64,000 nt of DNA. Origin: an uncultured Bacteroidales bacterium. GTDB taxonomy: Bacteria; Bacteroidota; Bacteroidia; Bacteroidales; Bacteroidaceae. The stretch spans positions 331,701-395,700 of the forward strand of contig CADCHQ010000001.1 in NCBI GenBank assembly GCA_902801325.1, in the 5' to 3' direction. This document shows positions 8,849 to 19,077 of this stretch, in pieces (the stretch's first letter is position 1; each line of letters starts with the position of its first letter). The notes under the pieces were generated by a model. The model was given only the letters and a program-made list of their open reading frames with translations, did not search any database and was not told the origin of the DNA. The translations under genes were made by a program, and so were the position numbers.

Positions 8849-9957
8849 TTTTCCACAATTGCATTGATTATCCTCTCCACATCCTCTTCGCTCAGGGCAT
8901 GGTGCATGGGCAGGCAGATGACCTCGTCAGCCATCTTGTGGGCCACGGGCAGATTCTCGGGGGCTGCACTGGGCAGACCACGATAGGTGCTGAACTCACT
9001 GATGAGAGGATAGAAATAACGACGGCCGAGGATCCCCTGAGACTTCATCTTGAAGTAGAGTTCATCACGGGTCATGCCGTATTTTTCTGCATCCACAAAG
9101 ATGGGGAAATAGGAGTAGTTGTGCTTGACACCGGGCAGGTCGTCCCAGAAGGTGATGCCTTCTACGTCGCGCAAAGCTTCACGATATCGGATGGCAACCT
9201 GGTGGCGGGCTTCGATGGCAGCATCCACCTGACGCAGGTTGAGCAGACCATAGGCACTGCGAATCTCGTCCATCTTGGAATTGATACCCGGACCTACGAC
9301 TTCCGTTTCTCCTGCAAAACCGAAATTCTTCAGGTAGTCGATGCGTTTCTTGGTCTGTTCATCGTGCATGACCATGGCGCCACCTTCAATAGTGTTATAA
9401 ACTTTAGTGGCGTGGAAACTCAATGTGGACATGTCGCCTGCATTCAGGATGCTTTCCCCATTCACTTCTACACCAAAGGCATGGGCGGCATCGTAAATAA
9501 CCTTTAATCCATATTTGTCTGCAATCGCCTGGATTGCATCGACATTGCAGGGTTTGCCATAAACATGAACTGGCATGATGGCAGTAGTGCGAGGGGTGAT
9601 TGCAGCTTCAATCTTATTTGGGTCGATACACCCCGTTTCCCACTCGATATCAACAAAGACAGGTTTGATATTATTCCACCAAAGTGAGTGAGTAGTAGCT
9701 ACAAAGCTATAAGGTGTAGTGATAACCTCTCCTGTAATTCTAAGGGCTTGCAGGGCCGTAATTAGAGGAAGGGTGCCGTTGGTGAAAAGACTTACATATG
9801 GAACCTTAAGGTATTCAGCTAAAGCCGTTTCTAATCTACGGTGAAAGGAACCATTGTTCGTAATCCACTTGCTATCCCATATTTCCTTCAACAATTCATT
9901 GAATTCGTTCAAATCGGGAAGAAGTGGAGAAGTTACAGTTATTTGGTTTGCTTCCAT
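8845..9957 (-). CDS. DegT/DnrJ/EryC1/StrS aminotransferase (370 aa)
   Basis: This is a full-length sugar aminotransferase family member. TNGTLPLITALQAL binds the PLP phosphate, VIYDAAHAFGVE carries the cofactor Asp, and LSFHATKVYNTIEGGAMV contains the Schiff-base lysine. The wording is close to the VioA / dTDP-4-amino-4,6-dideoxyglucose type, although the amino acceptor cannot be fixed from sequence. It is the first gene of the operon. A TAnnTTTG box lies only 17 bases upstream of the ATG, so the transcript leader would be very short. It probably introduces the amino group that the downstream ATP-grasp enzymes acylate. Confidence 0.88.
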   Translation of the reverse strand: MEANQITVTSPLLPDLNEFNELLKEIWDSKWITNNGSFHRRLETALAEYLKVPYVSLFTNGTLPLITALQALRITGEVITTPYSFVATTHSLWWNNIKPVFVDIEWETGCIDPNKIEAAITPRTTAIMPVHVYGKPCNVDAIQAIADKYGLKVIYDAAHAFGVEVNGESILNAGDMSTLSFHATKVYNTIEGGAMVMHDEQTKKRIDYLKNFGFAGETEVVGPGINSKMDEIRSAYGLLNLRQVDAAIEARHQVAIRYREALRDVEGITFWDDLPGVKHNYSYFPIFVDAEKYGMTRDELYFKMKSQGILGRRYFYPLISEFSTYRGLPSAAPENLPVAHKMADEVICLPMHHALSEEDVERIINAIVEK

Positions 9958-9973
9958 ATATGCATATTTTCGG

Positions 9974-9981
9974 CAAAGGTA
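9974..9981 (-). promoter_or_regulatory. Bacteroidota -7 box (TACCTTTG) for the biosynthetic operon
   Basis: The minus strand reads TACCTTTG, a perfect match to TAnnTTTG. No clean TTTG is seen at the -33 position, where a run of short direct repeats lies instead. Predicted transcription would start about 10-12 bases before the aminotransferase ATG. Confidence 0.5.
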
Positions 9982-9986
9982 CGAAT

Positions 9987-10044
9987 AAAAGTTTAAAGGT
10001 AAAAGTTTAATGGGTTAAAAGTTTAATGGGTTAAAAGTTTAACC
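9987..10044. repeat. Tandem 16-bp direct repeats
   Basis: The unit aaaagtttaatgggtt occurs twice back to back, flanked by partial copies on both sides (aaaagtttaa before, aaaagtttaacc after). It occupies the upstream half of the operon's promoter, between it and the end of rnhB, so copy number could alter promoter spacing or the tail of the rnhB message. Confidence 0.7.
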
Positions 10045-10066
10045 GTTTTAAAAGCTATTTTAAGGA

Positions 10067-10669
10067 CTAAAAATCCAATTCTAATTGTGTGGGAGGTAGG
10101 AGTTGGAAGGTGAGGCGGTGGTAGGGAGTGGTGCCGTATTTGCGGATGGCTTCACGATGAATGGGGGCAGGATAGCCTTTGTTTGAGTCCCAATGATATT
10201 GGGGATATTCCTGATGAATCTTGAGCATGTAGTCATCACGATAGGTCTTTGCCAAAATAGAGGCGGCGGCAATACTCATGTAGGTGGCATCACCCTTGAC
10301 GACGGTGGTGTGGGGGATGTCCTCGTAAGGCATGAAATGATTGCCATCAATGAGTAGGTGCTGAGGGCGTATCTTCAACTGTGCAACAGCCCTGTGCATG
10401 GCGAGAATGGAAGCCCGAAGAATGTTAATTTTATCGATTTCATCGGCAGAAACGACTCCAACAGCCCAGGCTAATGCTTCACGTTCGACGACCTCTCGAA
10501 GGGCATAGCGTTGCTTTTCAGACAGTTGTTTGGAATCATTCAAAAGGTCGTTGCTGAAATCCTGTGGAAGGATTACGGCGGCAGCATATACAGGACCAGC
10601 CAGGCATCCACGACCGGCTTCGTCACAGCCGGCTTCGATTCTTCCTTCTTGTAAATAGGGTTTGAGCAT
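10067..10669 (-). CDS. rnhB: Ribonuclease HII (200 aa)
   Basis: It removes RNA from RNA:DNA hybrids and single ribonucleotides from DNA in the cytoplasm. The signature [19 protein letters not shown] carries the first acidic metal ligands, followed by HLLIDGNHF and the [20 protein letters not shown] core. I place the start at the Met of [19 protein letters not shown]; a Met 13 codons upstream would add a non-conserved leader close to the sufS stop. It follows sufS by about 40 nt and is probably co-transcribed with the suf genes. Confidence 0.93.
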   Translation of the reverse strand: MLKPYLQEGRIEAGCDEAGRGCLAGPVYAAAVILPQDFSNDLLNDSKQLSEKQRYALREVVEREALAWAVGVVSADEIDKINILRASILAMHRAVAQLKIRPQHLLIDGNHFMPYEDIPHTTVVKGDATYMSIAAASILAKTYRDDYMLKIHQEYPQYHWDSNKGYPAPIHREAIRKYGTTPYHRLTFQLLPPTQLELDF

Positions 10670-10710
10670 TATCTTTAGGCTGCGATGGTATCGCAGCGTA
10701 CTTAACAAGA

Positions 10711-12021
10711 TTAAAACATTTGTTGGATGCGGAGGATGGCGGATACAAGGGCGTCTACTTCCTCGCGGGTATTATAGAGGGCAAAGGAAGCGCGACAAGT
10801 GCCCTCAATACCGAGACGATGCATGAGGGGTTCGGCACAGTGATGGCCCGTACGAATGGCTATACCGAGGCGGTCGAGGAGAGTGCCCATGTCTAAATGG
10901 TGGATAAAAGCCCCTTTCCCTGCTCCCCCCGTGGAAGGGAGAGATACTAAGAAGCTAATTACGGCATCATGTTGGTTGATATCCTTAGGGCCGAATATCT
11001 TCATACCTGGAATCTCCATCATGCGTTTCATGGCATAGGCTGTTAGGTCTTTCTCGTGAGACTCAATAACATCAAGGCCAATAGAACTAACATAATCGAG
11101 CGCTTTGGCTAAGCCAGTGCTTGCCACGTAGTCGGGTGTACCGGCTTCAAACTTATAAGGAAGGTCATTGAAGGTGGTATGCTCGAAGGTGACTGTCTTT
11201 ATCATCTCACCTCCACCCATATATGGAGGTAGTTTCTCGAGCCATTCTTCCTTTCCATAAAGTACGCCTATGCCTGTGGGACCATAAATCTTATGCCCAC
11301 TGAAAGCAAAGAAATCACAGTCGAGGTCTTGCACATCGACACGGAAGTGAGGAGTACTTTGTGCTCCATCGATGAGAACGGGTACACCATGAGCATGGGC
11401 TATGCGAATGATATCCTTAATGGGATTGATGGTTCCGAGCACATTGCTGACATGGGTGAGACTAACGATACGAGTCTTCTCATTGAAAAAATCATCGATT
11501 CCATCGAGAATTAGTTCGCCTTCATCGCTAATCGGAATAACACGGATCTTTATGCCTTGTCTCGCTTGAACGAGTTGCCAAGATACGATGTTTGCATGGT
11601 GCTCCATCTCGGTGATGAGCACTTCATCGCCCTCTTTCATGAATGCTTGTCCGAAACATGAGGCTACAAGGTTGATGCTCTCCGTGGTTCCACGGGTAAA
11701 GATGATTTCATTGGTGCTGCGGGCATTCAGGAAACGACGTACCGTTTCGCGAGCCTGTTCATGAAGATCCGTAGCTTGTTGTGAAAGGAAGTGGACACCC
11801 CGATGTACGTTGGCATTAACATTATAATATTCGTCTGTCATAGCCTCAACAACGCAACGCGGTTTCTGCGTTGTGGCGGCATTATCCAGATAGACGAGGG
11901 GATATTTATCGTATATCTTGCGGCCCAGGATGGGGAAGTCAGAGCGAATTCCGACCCCTCTTCCAACCTCCCCCGAGGGGGAGGAGAGTTCGCTAAAACT
12001 ATATATTTTCTTCTTTACCAT
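10711..12021 (-). CDS. sufS: Cysteine desulfurase SufS, with two in-frame repeat insertions (436 aa)
   Basis: A PLP enzyme that takes sulfur from cysteine for Fe-S assembly by Suf[19 protein letters not shown] start, [20 protein letters not shown] (Schiff-base Lys244) and [11 protein letters not shown] (catalytic Cys395) are all intact. The protein is about 30 residues longer than usual, and the excess is explained by two stretches matching the GC-rich palindromic repeat seen between genes here: residues about 12-24 ([13 protein letters not shown]) just before IRSDFPIL, and about 360-372 ([13 protein letters not shown]) between SFLV and IHHLDMG. Both keep the frame and fall at surface or junction positions rather than in the active site. 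The gene is last in the sufBCDS order. Confidence 0.95.
   Translation of the reverse strand: MVKKKIYSFSELSSPSGEVGRGVGIRSDFPILGRKIYDKYPLVYLDNAATTQKPRCVVEAMTDEYYNVNANVHRGVHFLSQQATDLHEQARETVRRFLNARSTNEIIFTRGTTESINLVASCFGQAFMKEGDEVLITEMEHHANIVSWQLVQARQGIKIRVIPISDEGELILDGIDDFFNEKTRIVSLTHVSNVLGTINPIKDIIRIAHAHGVPVLIDGAQSTPHFRVDVQDLDCDFFAFSGHKIYGPTGIGVLYGKEEWLEKLPPYMGGGEMIKTVTFEHTTFNDLPYKFEAGTPDYVASTGLAKALDYVSSIGLDVIESHEKDLTAYAMKRMMEIPGMKIFGPKDINQHDAVISFLVSLPSTGGAGKGAFIHHLDMGTLLDRLGIAIRTGHHCAEPLMHRLGIEGTCRASFALYNTREEVDALVSAILRIQQMF
10906..10944. repeat. GC-rich palindromic element inside sufS (3' copy)
   Basis: On the coding strand this reads ctctcccttccacgggggga followed by gcagggaaaggg, the same stem-loop plus 'gggaaagggg' tail as the intergenic elements. 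It encodes [13 protein letters not shown] at a position where other SufS proteins have only one to three residues. Confidence 0.7.
11949..11988. repeat. GC-rich palindromic element inside sufS (5' copy)
   Basis: The plus strand shows cctcccccgagggggagg preceded by gacccctcttcc. The stem is perfect and the tail matches the other copies. It encodes residues about 12-24 of SufS in frame. A third copy lies just upstream, between sufD and sufS. Confidence 0.75.
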
Positions 12022-12047
12022 ATTATTATCTTTTTGCCAATACTATG

Positions 12048-12082
12048 CTCCCTCCCCTCGGGGAGGGTAAGGGGTCGGGGTC
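12048..12082. repeat. GC-rich palindromic element between sufD and sufS
   Basis: ccctcccctcggggaggg forms a perfect hairpin and is followed by taaggggtcgggg. It fills most of the 63-nt gap between the two genes and lies only about 60 bp from the copy inside the sufS coding region. Confidence 0.75.
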
Positions 12083-12084
12083 TC

Positions 12085-13428
12085 CTATTTACACAATTTA
12101 CATCCTTCGCATTTCGAAAGTTCACCGCGAAAGCGCTTTTCAACTAGATAGTGGAGGCGATCGCGTAGCGGTTCGAGGGTTATGCTATCCAAGACTTCAC
12201 CAACGAAGGCAAATTTTAGAAGCATTCGAGCCTCGCTTTCTGGAATGCCACGTTGGCGCATGTAGAATAGGGCTTGTTCGTTAAGTTGTCCCACTGTGCT
12301 TCCATGCGAGCACTTAACGTCATCAGCATAAATTTCCAGCATAGGTTGGGTGTACATGCGAGCCGTATCAGTAGCACAGAGGTTGGCATTGGTTTCTTGT
12401 GAAATCGTCTTTTGTGCCCCTTCGCGTACCAAAACTCGTCCGGCAAAAGCTCCTACAGCCTCTCCGTCGAGTACATATTTATATAGTTCTGTGCTTTGAC
12501 AATTGGGTACACGGTGGTCAATAAGTGTATTGTTGTCAACATGCTGTTGCTTATCGGCAACGACACAACCATACATTCGCGTTTCGGCATATTCACCACT
12601 CAGAGTTACATCGGTTCGGTTGCGTGTAAGTCCATTATGCAGGGTAATGCTGTCGATGGTGGCTGTGCTTGAGCGTTGCTGATCGACATAAGTGTTGGCA
12701 AACCGATGGTTTTTCACATGCGTCTCCTCTAGTTCGTAGAGTTCGAGGTGGGCGTTTTCGCCAACATATATCTCACTTATCTGTGTTGCAAGGAATTGAT
12801 GGTCATCTAAGGCGTGGTCACAGAAAAGAACCTTTACCTCTGCACCTTCCTCCACAACGATGAGCACACGTCGGTTTACCATCAGGTCAACGTCGGCTCG
12901 TAGGATATTGATAATCTGTATGGGACGGTCTACGACCACGCCCTTTGGCACATGGATGAAAAGCCCATCTTGACAGAACATCGTGTTTAGTGCATTCAGT
13001 CCGTCTTTACTCGTTCGAGCCAATCGACCATAATATTTCTCGATGAAATGGGGATTTTCTGTTGCGGCTTGTGCTAATGACATCACTTGGACACCTTCGG
13101 GAAGGGAAGCATGAGGCAAAGCTTTGTCATAGAAGCGGTCGTTAACCACAAAATAAAGAGAAGTACTGAGGTTGGGGACATCGCAACGAAATACCTCATA
13201 AGGGTCAACGGGAATGTCGATATGCCGCAGATTAAGTCCATAGTCAGGCGCAAAAGCTTTGGCTACATCGGTATATTTGTATCGCTCCAGTTTCTGGGTA
13301 GGGAAACCCAAACGCTGAAAGTCAACGAAAGCCTGTTCGCGAATATCATTCAGCACGGAAGCTGAATGTTCGCAAATCATCTTGCGGCATTCATTATACA
13401 AATCGATATATTGTTGCTCGGCAGCCAT
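12085..13428 (-). CDS. sufD: Fe-S cluster assembly protein SufD (447 aa)
   Basis: SufD partners SufB and SufC in the cytoplasmic Fe-S scaffold. The central parallel beta-helix region includes IHVPKGVVVDRPIQI, then RMYGCVVADKQQHVDNNT, KTISQETNANLC and VKCSHGSTVGQLNEQALFYM, which are standard SufB/SufD-family motifs. The C-terminus ends in GCKLCK, with three cysteines in the last ten residues, a tail I have seen associated with Bacteroidota SufD but of no known role. It begins 2 nt after sufC. Confidence 0.94.
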   Translation of the reverse strand: MAAEQQYIDLYNECRKMICEHSASVLNDIREQAFVDFQRLGFPTQKLERYKYTDVAKAFAPDYGLNLRHIDIPVDPYEVFRCDVPNLSTSLYFVVNDRFYDKALPHASLPEGVQVMSLAQAATENPHFIEKYYGRLARTSKDGLNALNTMFCQDGLFIHVPKGVVVDRPIQIINILRADVDLMVNRRVLIVVEEGAEVKVLFCDHALDDHQFLATQISEIYVGENAHLELYELEETHVKNHRFANTYVDQQRSSTATIDSITLHNGLTRNRTDVTLSGEYAETRMYGCVVADKQQHVDNNTLIDHRVPNCQSTELYKYVLDGEAVGAFAGRVLVREGAQKTISQETNANLCATDTARMYTQPMLEIYADDVKCSHGSTVGQLNEQALFYMRQRGIPESEARMLLKFAFVGEVLDSITLEPLRDRLHYLVEKRFRGELSKCEGCKLCK

Positions 13429-13430
13429 TC

Positions 13431-14177
13431 CTATGCCTCCTGTATGAATTGGTCGAATCCCGACTCCTCAATCATCGTGGCTACTTCGGGACCGCCCGTA
13501 TGTACAATCTGCCCACCAATGAGCACATGTATGATGTCGGGCTTTAGATAGTCAAGCAAGCGCTGGTAGTGTGTGATGACTAATGCACTTGTCTCGGGTT
13601 TCCGGAGTTTGTTGAAGCCTTCGGCTACAATACGCAATGCGTCTACATCAAGACCAGAGTCGGTTTCATCCAAAATAGCGAAGGTCGGTTCAAGCATAGC
13701 CATCTGGAAGATTTCGTTACGTTTCTTCTCTCCCCCCGAAAAACCTTCATTAACCGAACGATTGGCCAGTTTGTTATCCAGTTCCACAATCTTCCGGCGT
13801 TCACGCATCAATTTCAGGAACTCTGTGGCAGGAATTGGCTCAAGGCCTTGTGCCTTTCGTTTGGCATTAAGAGCCGCACGCATGAAGTTGTTCATCGATA
13901 CTCCAGGGATTTCGACTGGTTGCTGAAACGATAGGAATATTCCTTCGTGAGCACGCTCCTCAGGACTCATCGACAAGAGGTCCTTACCGTTGAAGGTAAT
14001 GCTTCCTTGTGTGACCTCGTAAGCAGGATGTCCGACGATGATGTTCGACAGAGTCGACTTTCCTGCCCCGTTCTGTCCCATCAAAGCATGCACCTCTCCA
14101 TCGTGAATGGTGAGATTGATTCCCTTTAGTATTTCCTTGCCGTTAATGCTGGCATATAAGTTTCGTATTTCGAGCAT
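13431..14177 (-). CDS. sufC: Fe-S assembly ATPase SufC (248 aa)
   Basis: An ABC-type ATPase that drives the SufB-SufD scaffold. The Walker A motif is GQNGAGKSTL, the signature region is NEGFSGGEKKRNEIFQMAML (SufC-specific, with the ABC motif SGGEKK), and Walker B is AILDETDSGLD. The length is normal. It lies directly upstream of sufD and is separated from sufB by a 119-nt gap filled with 22-bp periodic repeats. Confidence 0.96.
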   Translation of the reverse strand: MLEIRNLYASINGKEILKGINLTIHDGEVHALMGQNGAGKSTLSNIIVGHPAYEVTQGSITFNGKDLLSMSPEERAHEGIFLSFQQPVEIPGVSMNNFMRAALNAKRKAQGLEPIPATEFLKLMRERRKIVELDNKLANRSVNEGFSGGEKKRNEIFQMAMLEPTFAILDETDSGLDVDALRIVAEGFNKLRKPETSALVITHYQRLLDYLKPDIIHVLIGGQIVHTGGPEVATMIEESGFDQFIQEA

Positions 14178-14196
14178 GATTGGATGTTATAATTTA

Positions 14197-14296
14197 AAGA
14201 CTTAGGCGTTATGTAAAACGAACTTAGGTATGATGTTAATCGAACATAGGCACGATGCTAATCGAACATAGGCATGAGTTGAATTGAACATAGGCA
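14197..14296. repeat. 22-bp periodic array between sufC and sufB (5 units)
   Basis: Units begin at 14197, 14219, 14241, 14263 and 14285, exactly 22 bp apart. The middle three are closest: cgaacttaggtatgatg, cgaacataggcacgatg and cgaacataggcatgag. The first (aagacttaggcgttatg) is degenerate. Taken from the shared CnTAGG, they match the arrays at 21716, 31316, 43757 and 58736. The array runs right up to the sufB stop codon and lies inside the suf transcription unit. Confidence 0.8.
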
Positions 14297-15757
14297 TTAT
14301 CCGACAGCGCCTTCGAGGCTTACGCCAAGAAGCTTTTGGGCTTCGACTGCAAATTCCATTGGGAGTTTATTTAGCACATCCTTTGCATAACCATTGACAA
14401 TGAGTCCGACAGCATCCTCAAGAGGAATGCCGCGTTGGTTGCAATAGAAGAGTTGATCCTCGGAGATTTTGCTTGTTGTGGCTTCGTGCTCCACCACAGC
14501 GGTTGGGTTCTGCACGTCCATATAAGGGAACGTATGTGCTCCGCACTGTGAACCCAGCAACAGCGAGTCGCAAGAGGAATAGTTGCGGGCTCCATCAGCA
14601 TGTTTGCCCACTTTCACCAATCCGCGATAGGCATTCTGGCTTCGGCCTGCACTGATACCTTTACTTATAATAGTGCTCTTGGTGTCTTTTCCCAAGTGTA
14701 TCATCTTCGTACCCGTGTCGGCTTGCTGATAGTTATTGGTAAGAGCCACACTATAGAACTCGGCTTGCGAACCGTCGCCAGAAAGCACACAACTGGGATA
14801 CTTCCAAGTGATGGCACTACCTGTTTCTACTTGTGTCCAAGATAGTCGGCTATTTCGACCTCGCAGGTGACCTCGCTTTGTCACAAGATTCAAGACGCCG
14901 CCCTTACCGTCCTTGTCGCCTGGATACCAATTTTGAACTGTTGAGTACTTAACCTCAGCTCGTTCCAAAACGACAATCTCCACGATAGCAGCATGCAGTT
15001 GATTCTCGTCGCGCATAGGAGCTGTGCATCCTTCGAGATAGGATACATACGAGTCGTCATCGGCCACGATAAGTGTGCGTTCAAACTGCCCCGTCCCTCG
15101 TGCATTGATGCGGAAGTAGGTGCTCAATTCCATCGGGCAACGAACGCCCTTGGGAATATAGACGAAAGAACCATCGGAGAACACGGCCGAATTAAGAGCA
15201 GCAAAGAAATTGTCGCGATAGGGGACAACCGTACCTAGATATTGTCGAACAAGGTCGGGGTGCTCGTGAACAGCTTCGGTGATGGAGCAGAAGATGATTC
15301 CTTTTTCCTTTAGTCGCTCACGGAAGGTAGTTTTTACAGAAACGCTATCCATAACGGCGTCAACTGCCATACCACTCAGTGCCAAACGCTCTTCCAAAGG
15401 AATGCCCAATTTATCGAAGGTCTTCATCAACTCTGGGTCGATTTCTTTCGATGAATTGGACGTTTTTTGTGCAGTGGGATCTGCATAGTAGGAGATGTCC
15501 TGATAATCGATAGGAGGCATATTGAGATGCCCCCATGTGGGTCCCTTTAAGGTCTGCCAGTAACGGAAGGCCTTTAGTCGGAATTCGAGTAACCAGTCAG
15601 GCTCGCCTTTCTTTTCCGAGATAAGGCGAACAACATCCTCATTCAGACCTTTCTCAATGATATCGGTATGTACGTCGGTGGTGAAACCGTATTCGTATTT
15701 CTTGTCCGCGATCTCGCGAACGATATCCATACCATTATTTTTCTCCTCCATCTTCAA
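14297..15757 (-). CDS. sufB: Fe-S cluster assembly protein SufB (486 aa)
   Basis: Scaffold component on which Fe-S clusters are built. Recognised by [16 protein letters not shown] text near residue 55, [39 protein letters not shown], and the C-terminal [25 protein letters not shown], which includes the conserved Glu and Cys/His surroundings. The length is as expected. Its 5' end overlaps the CvpA-like gene by 23 nt, so the two are probably translated from one message. Confidence 0.95.
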   Translation of the reverse strand: MKMEEKNNGMDIVREIADKKYEYGFTTDVHTDIIEKGLNEDVVRLISEKKGEPDWLLEFRLKAFRYWQTLKGPTWGHLNMPPIDYQDISYYADPTAQKTSNSSKEIDPELMKTFDKLGIPLEERLALSGMAVDAVMDSVSVKTTFRERLKEKGIIFCSITEAVHEHPDLVRQYLGTVVPYRDNFFAALNSAVFSDGSFVYIPKGVRCPMELSTYFRINARGTGQFERTLIVADDDSYVSYLEGCTAPMRDENQLHAAIVEIVVLERAEVKYSTVQNWYPGDKDGKGGVLNLVTKRGHLRGRNSRLSWTQVETGSAITWKYPSCVLSGDGSQAEFYSVALTNNYQQADTGTKMIHLGKDTKSTIISKGISAGRSQNAYRGLVKVGKHADGARNYSSCDSLLLGSQCGAHTFPYMDVQNPTAVVEHEATTSKISEDQLFYCNQRGIPLEDAVGLIVNGYAKDVLNKLPMEFAVEAQKLLGVSLEGAVG

Positions 15758-16187
15758 CCTCCTTACTTACATCAGGGAAAAGCAAACCTGGTACAGCCTC
15801 CAACACTTTTACGACTGGATTCTCCTCCAACTTATTCTTTGCCTCACGCACATAGTCTATGGCAAGTATGACACAACCAATGAGGAAGGCATATTTGAGG
15901 AATCCCGCTGCTGCTCCAAGTAATCTGTTGAGTGTGTTTACTACGATAATCTTATCGATTACCTTAGTAACGAGCCAGGCTATCATACCAAGGACCAGAG
16001 GAATACCTATCCATATAAGCAGGAACCCCAATACGCCCACTTCGGCTCGCTTATAATATTCATATGCAATGAAAAAGCCGAGGAAGAAGCCAAAGAAGGA
16101 GATGACCTCCTTCACTAAGCCATTCTTCCAGCCCCTGAATGCACCGTAAAGCAATACGGCAAGACATAAAAGCTCAATCATTCGCAT
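15735..16187 (-). CDS. CvpA family membrane protein (150 aa)
   Basis: A small inner-membrane protein with about four hydrophobic segments: [49 protein letters not shown] and [27 protein letters not shown] after the first helix is the CvpA signature. CvpA was linked to colicin V production in E. coli, but its general role is unknown; envelope-stress roles have been suggested. It overlaps sufB by 23 nt and is the first gene of that group. No clear TAnnTTTG box lies upstream. Confidence 0.82.
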   Translation of the reverse strand: MRMIELLCLAVLLYGAFRGWKNGLVKEVISFFGFFLGFFIAYEYYKRAEVGVLGFLLIWIGIPLVLGMIAWLVTKVIDKIIVVNTLNRLLGAAAGFLKYAFLIGCVILAIDYVREAKNKLEENPVVKVLEAVPGLLFPDVSKEVEDGGEK

Positions 16188-16212
16188 TTCGGATTATGGT
16201 AAAAGGTTTAAG

Positions 16213-16256
16213 GATTAAGGACTTTCGGCAATAGCCTTAGTCCCTAGCCCTTAATC
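16213..16256 (-). terminator. Possible hairpin at the end of infB
   Basis: gattaagg and ccttaatc can pair around an inner gact/agtc stem in the gap between infB and the cvpA-like gene. There is no strong U-tract on either strand, so a terminator role is tentative. Confidence 0.3.
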
Positions 16257-16266
16257 TTTAATCCAA

Positions 16267-19077
16267 TTACAACTTCGCCTTAATCTCGATTTCCTGGAAG
16301 GTCTCGAGGATATCGCCTTCGCGTAGGTCGTTGTAGTTAACAAGCGAGATACCGCACTCGAAGTTGGTGGTAACCTCCTTCACGTCGTCCTTGAAACGCT
16401 TCAGGGCATTGATTTCACCTGTATGTACAACGATTCCGTCGCGAATAACACGGGCCTTGTTGGTGCGACTGACCTTACCCTCAATAACGTAAGCACCTGC
16501 AACGGTACCCACCTTTGAGATGTGGTAAACCTGACGCACCTCGACCTGAGCCGTAACTTCTTCCTTGATTTCGGGAGAAAGCATACCCTCCATTGCATCA
16601 CGCACTTCCTCGATAGCATCGTAAATGACGCTGTAAGTGCGGATGTCGACTCCTTCCTGCTCGGCCAACTTGCGGGCAGCACCCGAAGGACGGACTTGGA
16701 AGGCTACGATAATGGCATCTGAAGCTGCAGCCAAGTTAACGTCGTTCTCGCTAATCTGACCTACGCTCTTCTGAATAACATTGACCTGAATCTTCTCTGT
16801 AGAGAGCTTCAGCAGAGCATCACTGAGGGCTTCGATAGAACCGTCCACGTCACCCTTGACGATAATGTTCAGTTCCTTGAAGTTGCCTAATGCAATACGA
16901 CGGCCAATTTCGTTCAAGTCGACACGTTTCATAGTGCGTATGCCTTGTTCACGGGCCAGCTGTTCGCGCTTGTTGGCAATCTCACGAGCCTCTTGGTCTG
17001 TATCCATAACATGGAATGCATCACCTGCTGTCGGTGCTCCATTCAAGCCCAAGATAGTTGCTGCCTGCGAGGGACCAATCTCCTTAACGCGCTGACCACG
17101 TTCATTGAACATAGCCTTGATGCGGCCATAGTTGGTTCCAGCCAGCATGATATCACCTACGCGCAAGGTTCCGTTACTGCAAAGAACGGTGGCTACATAA
17201 CCTCTACCCTTATCGAGCGAAGATTCGATGACTGTTCCAGTTCCTTTGCGGTTGGGATTAGCTTTTAGGTCAAGCATTTCAGCCTCCAATAGAACCTTCT
17301 CGAGCAGTTCCTGAACGCCAATACCCTTCTTTGCACTGATGTCCTGGCTTTGGTACTTTCCACCCCAATCCTCGACGAGGAAGTTCATCTGTGCCAGATG
17401 CTCCTTGATCTTTTCAGGATTTGCGGCAGGTTTATCAATCTTGTTGATAGCAAAGACAATAGGCACATTGGCAGCCATAGCATGGTTGATGGCCTCCTTC
17501 GTTTGGGGCATAATGTCGTCATCGGCGGCCACAATGATAATGGCAATGTCGGTAACCTGAGCACCACGAGCACGCATAGCGGTGAAAGCCTCGTGACCAG
17601 GAGTATCGAGGAAGGTCACATGGCGACCGTCGTCAAGAGTCACGTTGTACGCACCTATGTGCTGTGTGATACCACCGGCTTCACCGGCGATGACATTGGT
17701 TCGTCGGATGTAGTCGAGCAAAGATGTCTTACCATGATCGACATGTCCCATCACGGTTACGATAGGAGCACGGGGTTGCAGATCCTCTTCACTGTCCTCT
17801 GCCTCAACTACAGCTTCGCTGACTTCTGCACTTACATATTCAGTAGTGTAGCCATATTCTTCGGCAATGAGGTTAATGGTTTCTGCATCCATGCGCTGGT
17901 TGATGCTGACCATGATACCGATGGACATACATGTACCAATAATCTTCGTTACGGGTACATTCATCATCGTTGCCAGTTCGTTGGCGGTAACAAACTCGGT
18001 AAGCTTCAGTACTTTGCTCTCGGCGGCCTGCTGTTCCAGTTCCTCCTCCATACCTTGGCGGATAGCATCGCGCTTTTCACGGCGATACTTAGCGCCCTTA
18101 CCCAGTTTGTTGTCCTTATTTGTGAGTCGAGCCAGTGTCTCGCGTACCTGCTTGGCCACTTCCTCATCGCTTACCTCCTGTGGAAGAACGGTTTGTTTGG
18201 GCTGGTTCTTCTTTTTCTTCTTACCCTGGCCCTGACCTTGCTGTTGGTTGTTGGCCTGCTGTTGCTTATTGCGGTTCTGGTTGTTGACAACCTGCTGCTG
18301 GTTTGCGACAGCATTCACATCGACACGCTGCTGCCCGATACGTGCACGCTTCTTCTTGTCGCCTTGCTTCTCCTCACGTTCCTTGCGCTTCTCTTCCTTC
18401 GATTTCTTCTTGGGACGAGTGCTCTGGTTCATGGCAGAGAGGTCGATGTGACCTTTTACGGTAAGTGAGGGTGCGGTGACGTTCTCCTTATTGAGACGGA
18501 ACACACCATCCTCAGCTACGTCGCCGATGGCAGGTTTTTCCTTCTTGCGTGGCTTCTCGGCAGGTTTAGCTTCGGTCTGTTCCTGTGGAACAACTTCTTC
18601 TGATACAGCGGGCTGAGGCTCTATGTTCTCAACCACGGGTTCTGGCTTAGTTTCAACCACGGTCTTAACCTCTTTGGGCTTAGTCTCAACCTTAGCCTCG
18701 ACTTTGGGTTCAGCCTTCGGCTCTTCGGCTGGTTTTGGTTCAGGCTTAGCCTTAGGTTTGGGCTTATCCAAATCTATCTTACCCACAACCTTGGGACCAT
18801 TGACATTGACCTGGGTTGTTTCTGCCATTACCTCCTCGCGACGACTGGCACGCTCTTTCTCTTTGTTGCTCTGACGCAGTTGCTGCATCTCTGTAACTTC
18901 TTTGCGCAGGACTTTGTCGGGGCTAAACTCCTTGAGCAACAGTTCGTACTGTTCGTCGGAGATACGGCTGTTAGGATTTGCCTCCACTTCCGTGAAGCCT
19001 TTCTTTTGCAGGAACTCGACGGCTGTCTGCAGTCCTACATTACATTCTTTGGTTGCTTTATTTAGTCGTATGCTCAT
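16267..19077 (-). CDS. infB: Translation initiation factor IF-2 (936 aa)
   Basis: GTPase that places initiator tRNA on the 30S subunit. The N-terminal IF2_N segment ([20 protein letters not shown]) is followed by a long low-complexity linker rich in Lys, Glu, Pro and Gln (about residues 70-330), a second helical domain, then the G domain near residue 440: [12 protein letters not shown] (G1), DTPGHEAF (G3) and NKID (G4). The C-terminal IF-2 domains end in [15 protein letters not shown]. The length is within the range for Bacteroidota. It follows nusA and rimP in the classical rimP-nusA-infB order. Confidence 0.97.
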   Translation of the reverse strand: MSIRLNKATKECNVGLQTAVEFLQKKGFTEVEANPNSRISDEQYELLLKEFSPDKVLRKEVTEMQQLRQSNKEKERASRREEVMAETTQVNVNGPKVVGKIDLDKPKPKAKPEPKPAEEPKAEPKVEAKVETKPKEVKTVVETKPEPVVENIEPQPAVSEEVVPQEQTEAKPAEKPRKKEKPAIGDVAEDGVFRLNKENVTAPSLTVKGHIDLSAMNQSTRPKKKSKEEKRKEREEKQGDKKKRARIGQQRVDVNAVANQQQVVNNQNRNKQQQANNQQQGQGQGKKKKKNQPKQTVLPQEVSDEEVAKQVRETLARLTNKDNKLGKGAKYRREKRDAIRQGMEEELEQQAAESKVLKLTEFVTANELATMMNVPVTKIIGTCMSIGIMVSINQRMDAETINLIAEEYGYTTEYVSAEVSEAVVEAEDSEEDLQPRAPIVTVMGHVDHGKTSLLDYIRRTNVIAGEAGGITQHIGAYNVTLDDGRHVTFLDTPGHEAFTAMRARGAQVTDIAIIIVAADDDIMPQTKEAINHAMAANVPIVFAINKIDKPAANPEKIKEHLAQMNFLVEDWGGKYQSQDISAKKGIGVQELLEKVLLEAEMLDLKANPNRKGTGTVIESSLDKGRGYVATVLCSNGTLRVGDIMLAGTNYGRIKAMFNERGQRVKEIGPSQAATILGLNGAPTAGDAFHVMDTDQEAREIANKREQLAREQGIRTMKRVDLNEIGRRIALGNFKELNIIVKGDVDGSIEALSDALLKLSTEKIQVNVIQKSVGQISENDVNLAAASDAIIVAFQVRPSGAARKLAEQEGVDIRTYSVIYDAIEEVRDAMEGMLSPEIKEEVTAQVEVRQVYHISKVGTVAGAYVIEGKVSRTNKARVIRDGIVVHTGEINALKRFKDDVKEVTTNFECGISLVNYNDLREGDILETFQEIEIKAKL

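Noticed and set aside
17350..18468. 372-codon plus-strand open frame opposite infB
   Set aside because: It is antisense to the repetitive, Lys/Glu/Gln-rich linker and G domain of IF-2. The translated text is low-complexity (LLLV..LLL) and has no start context.
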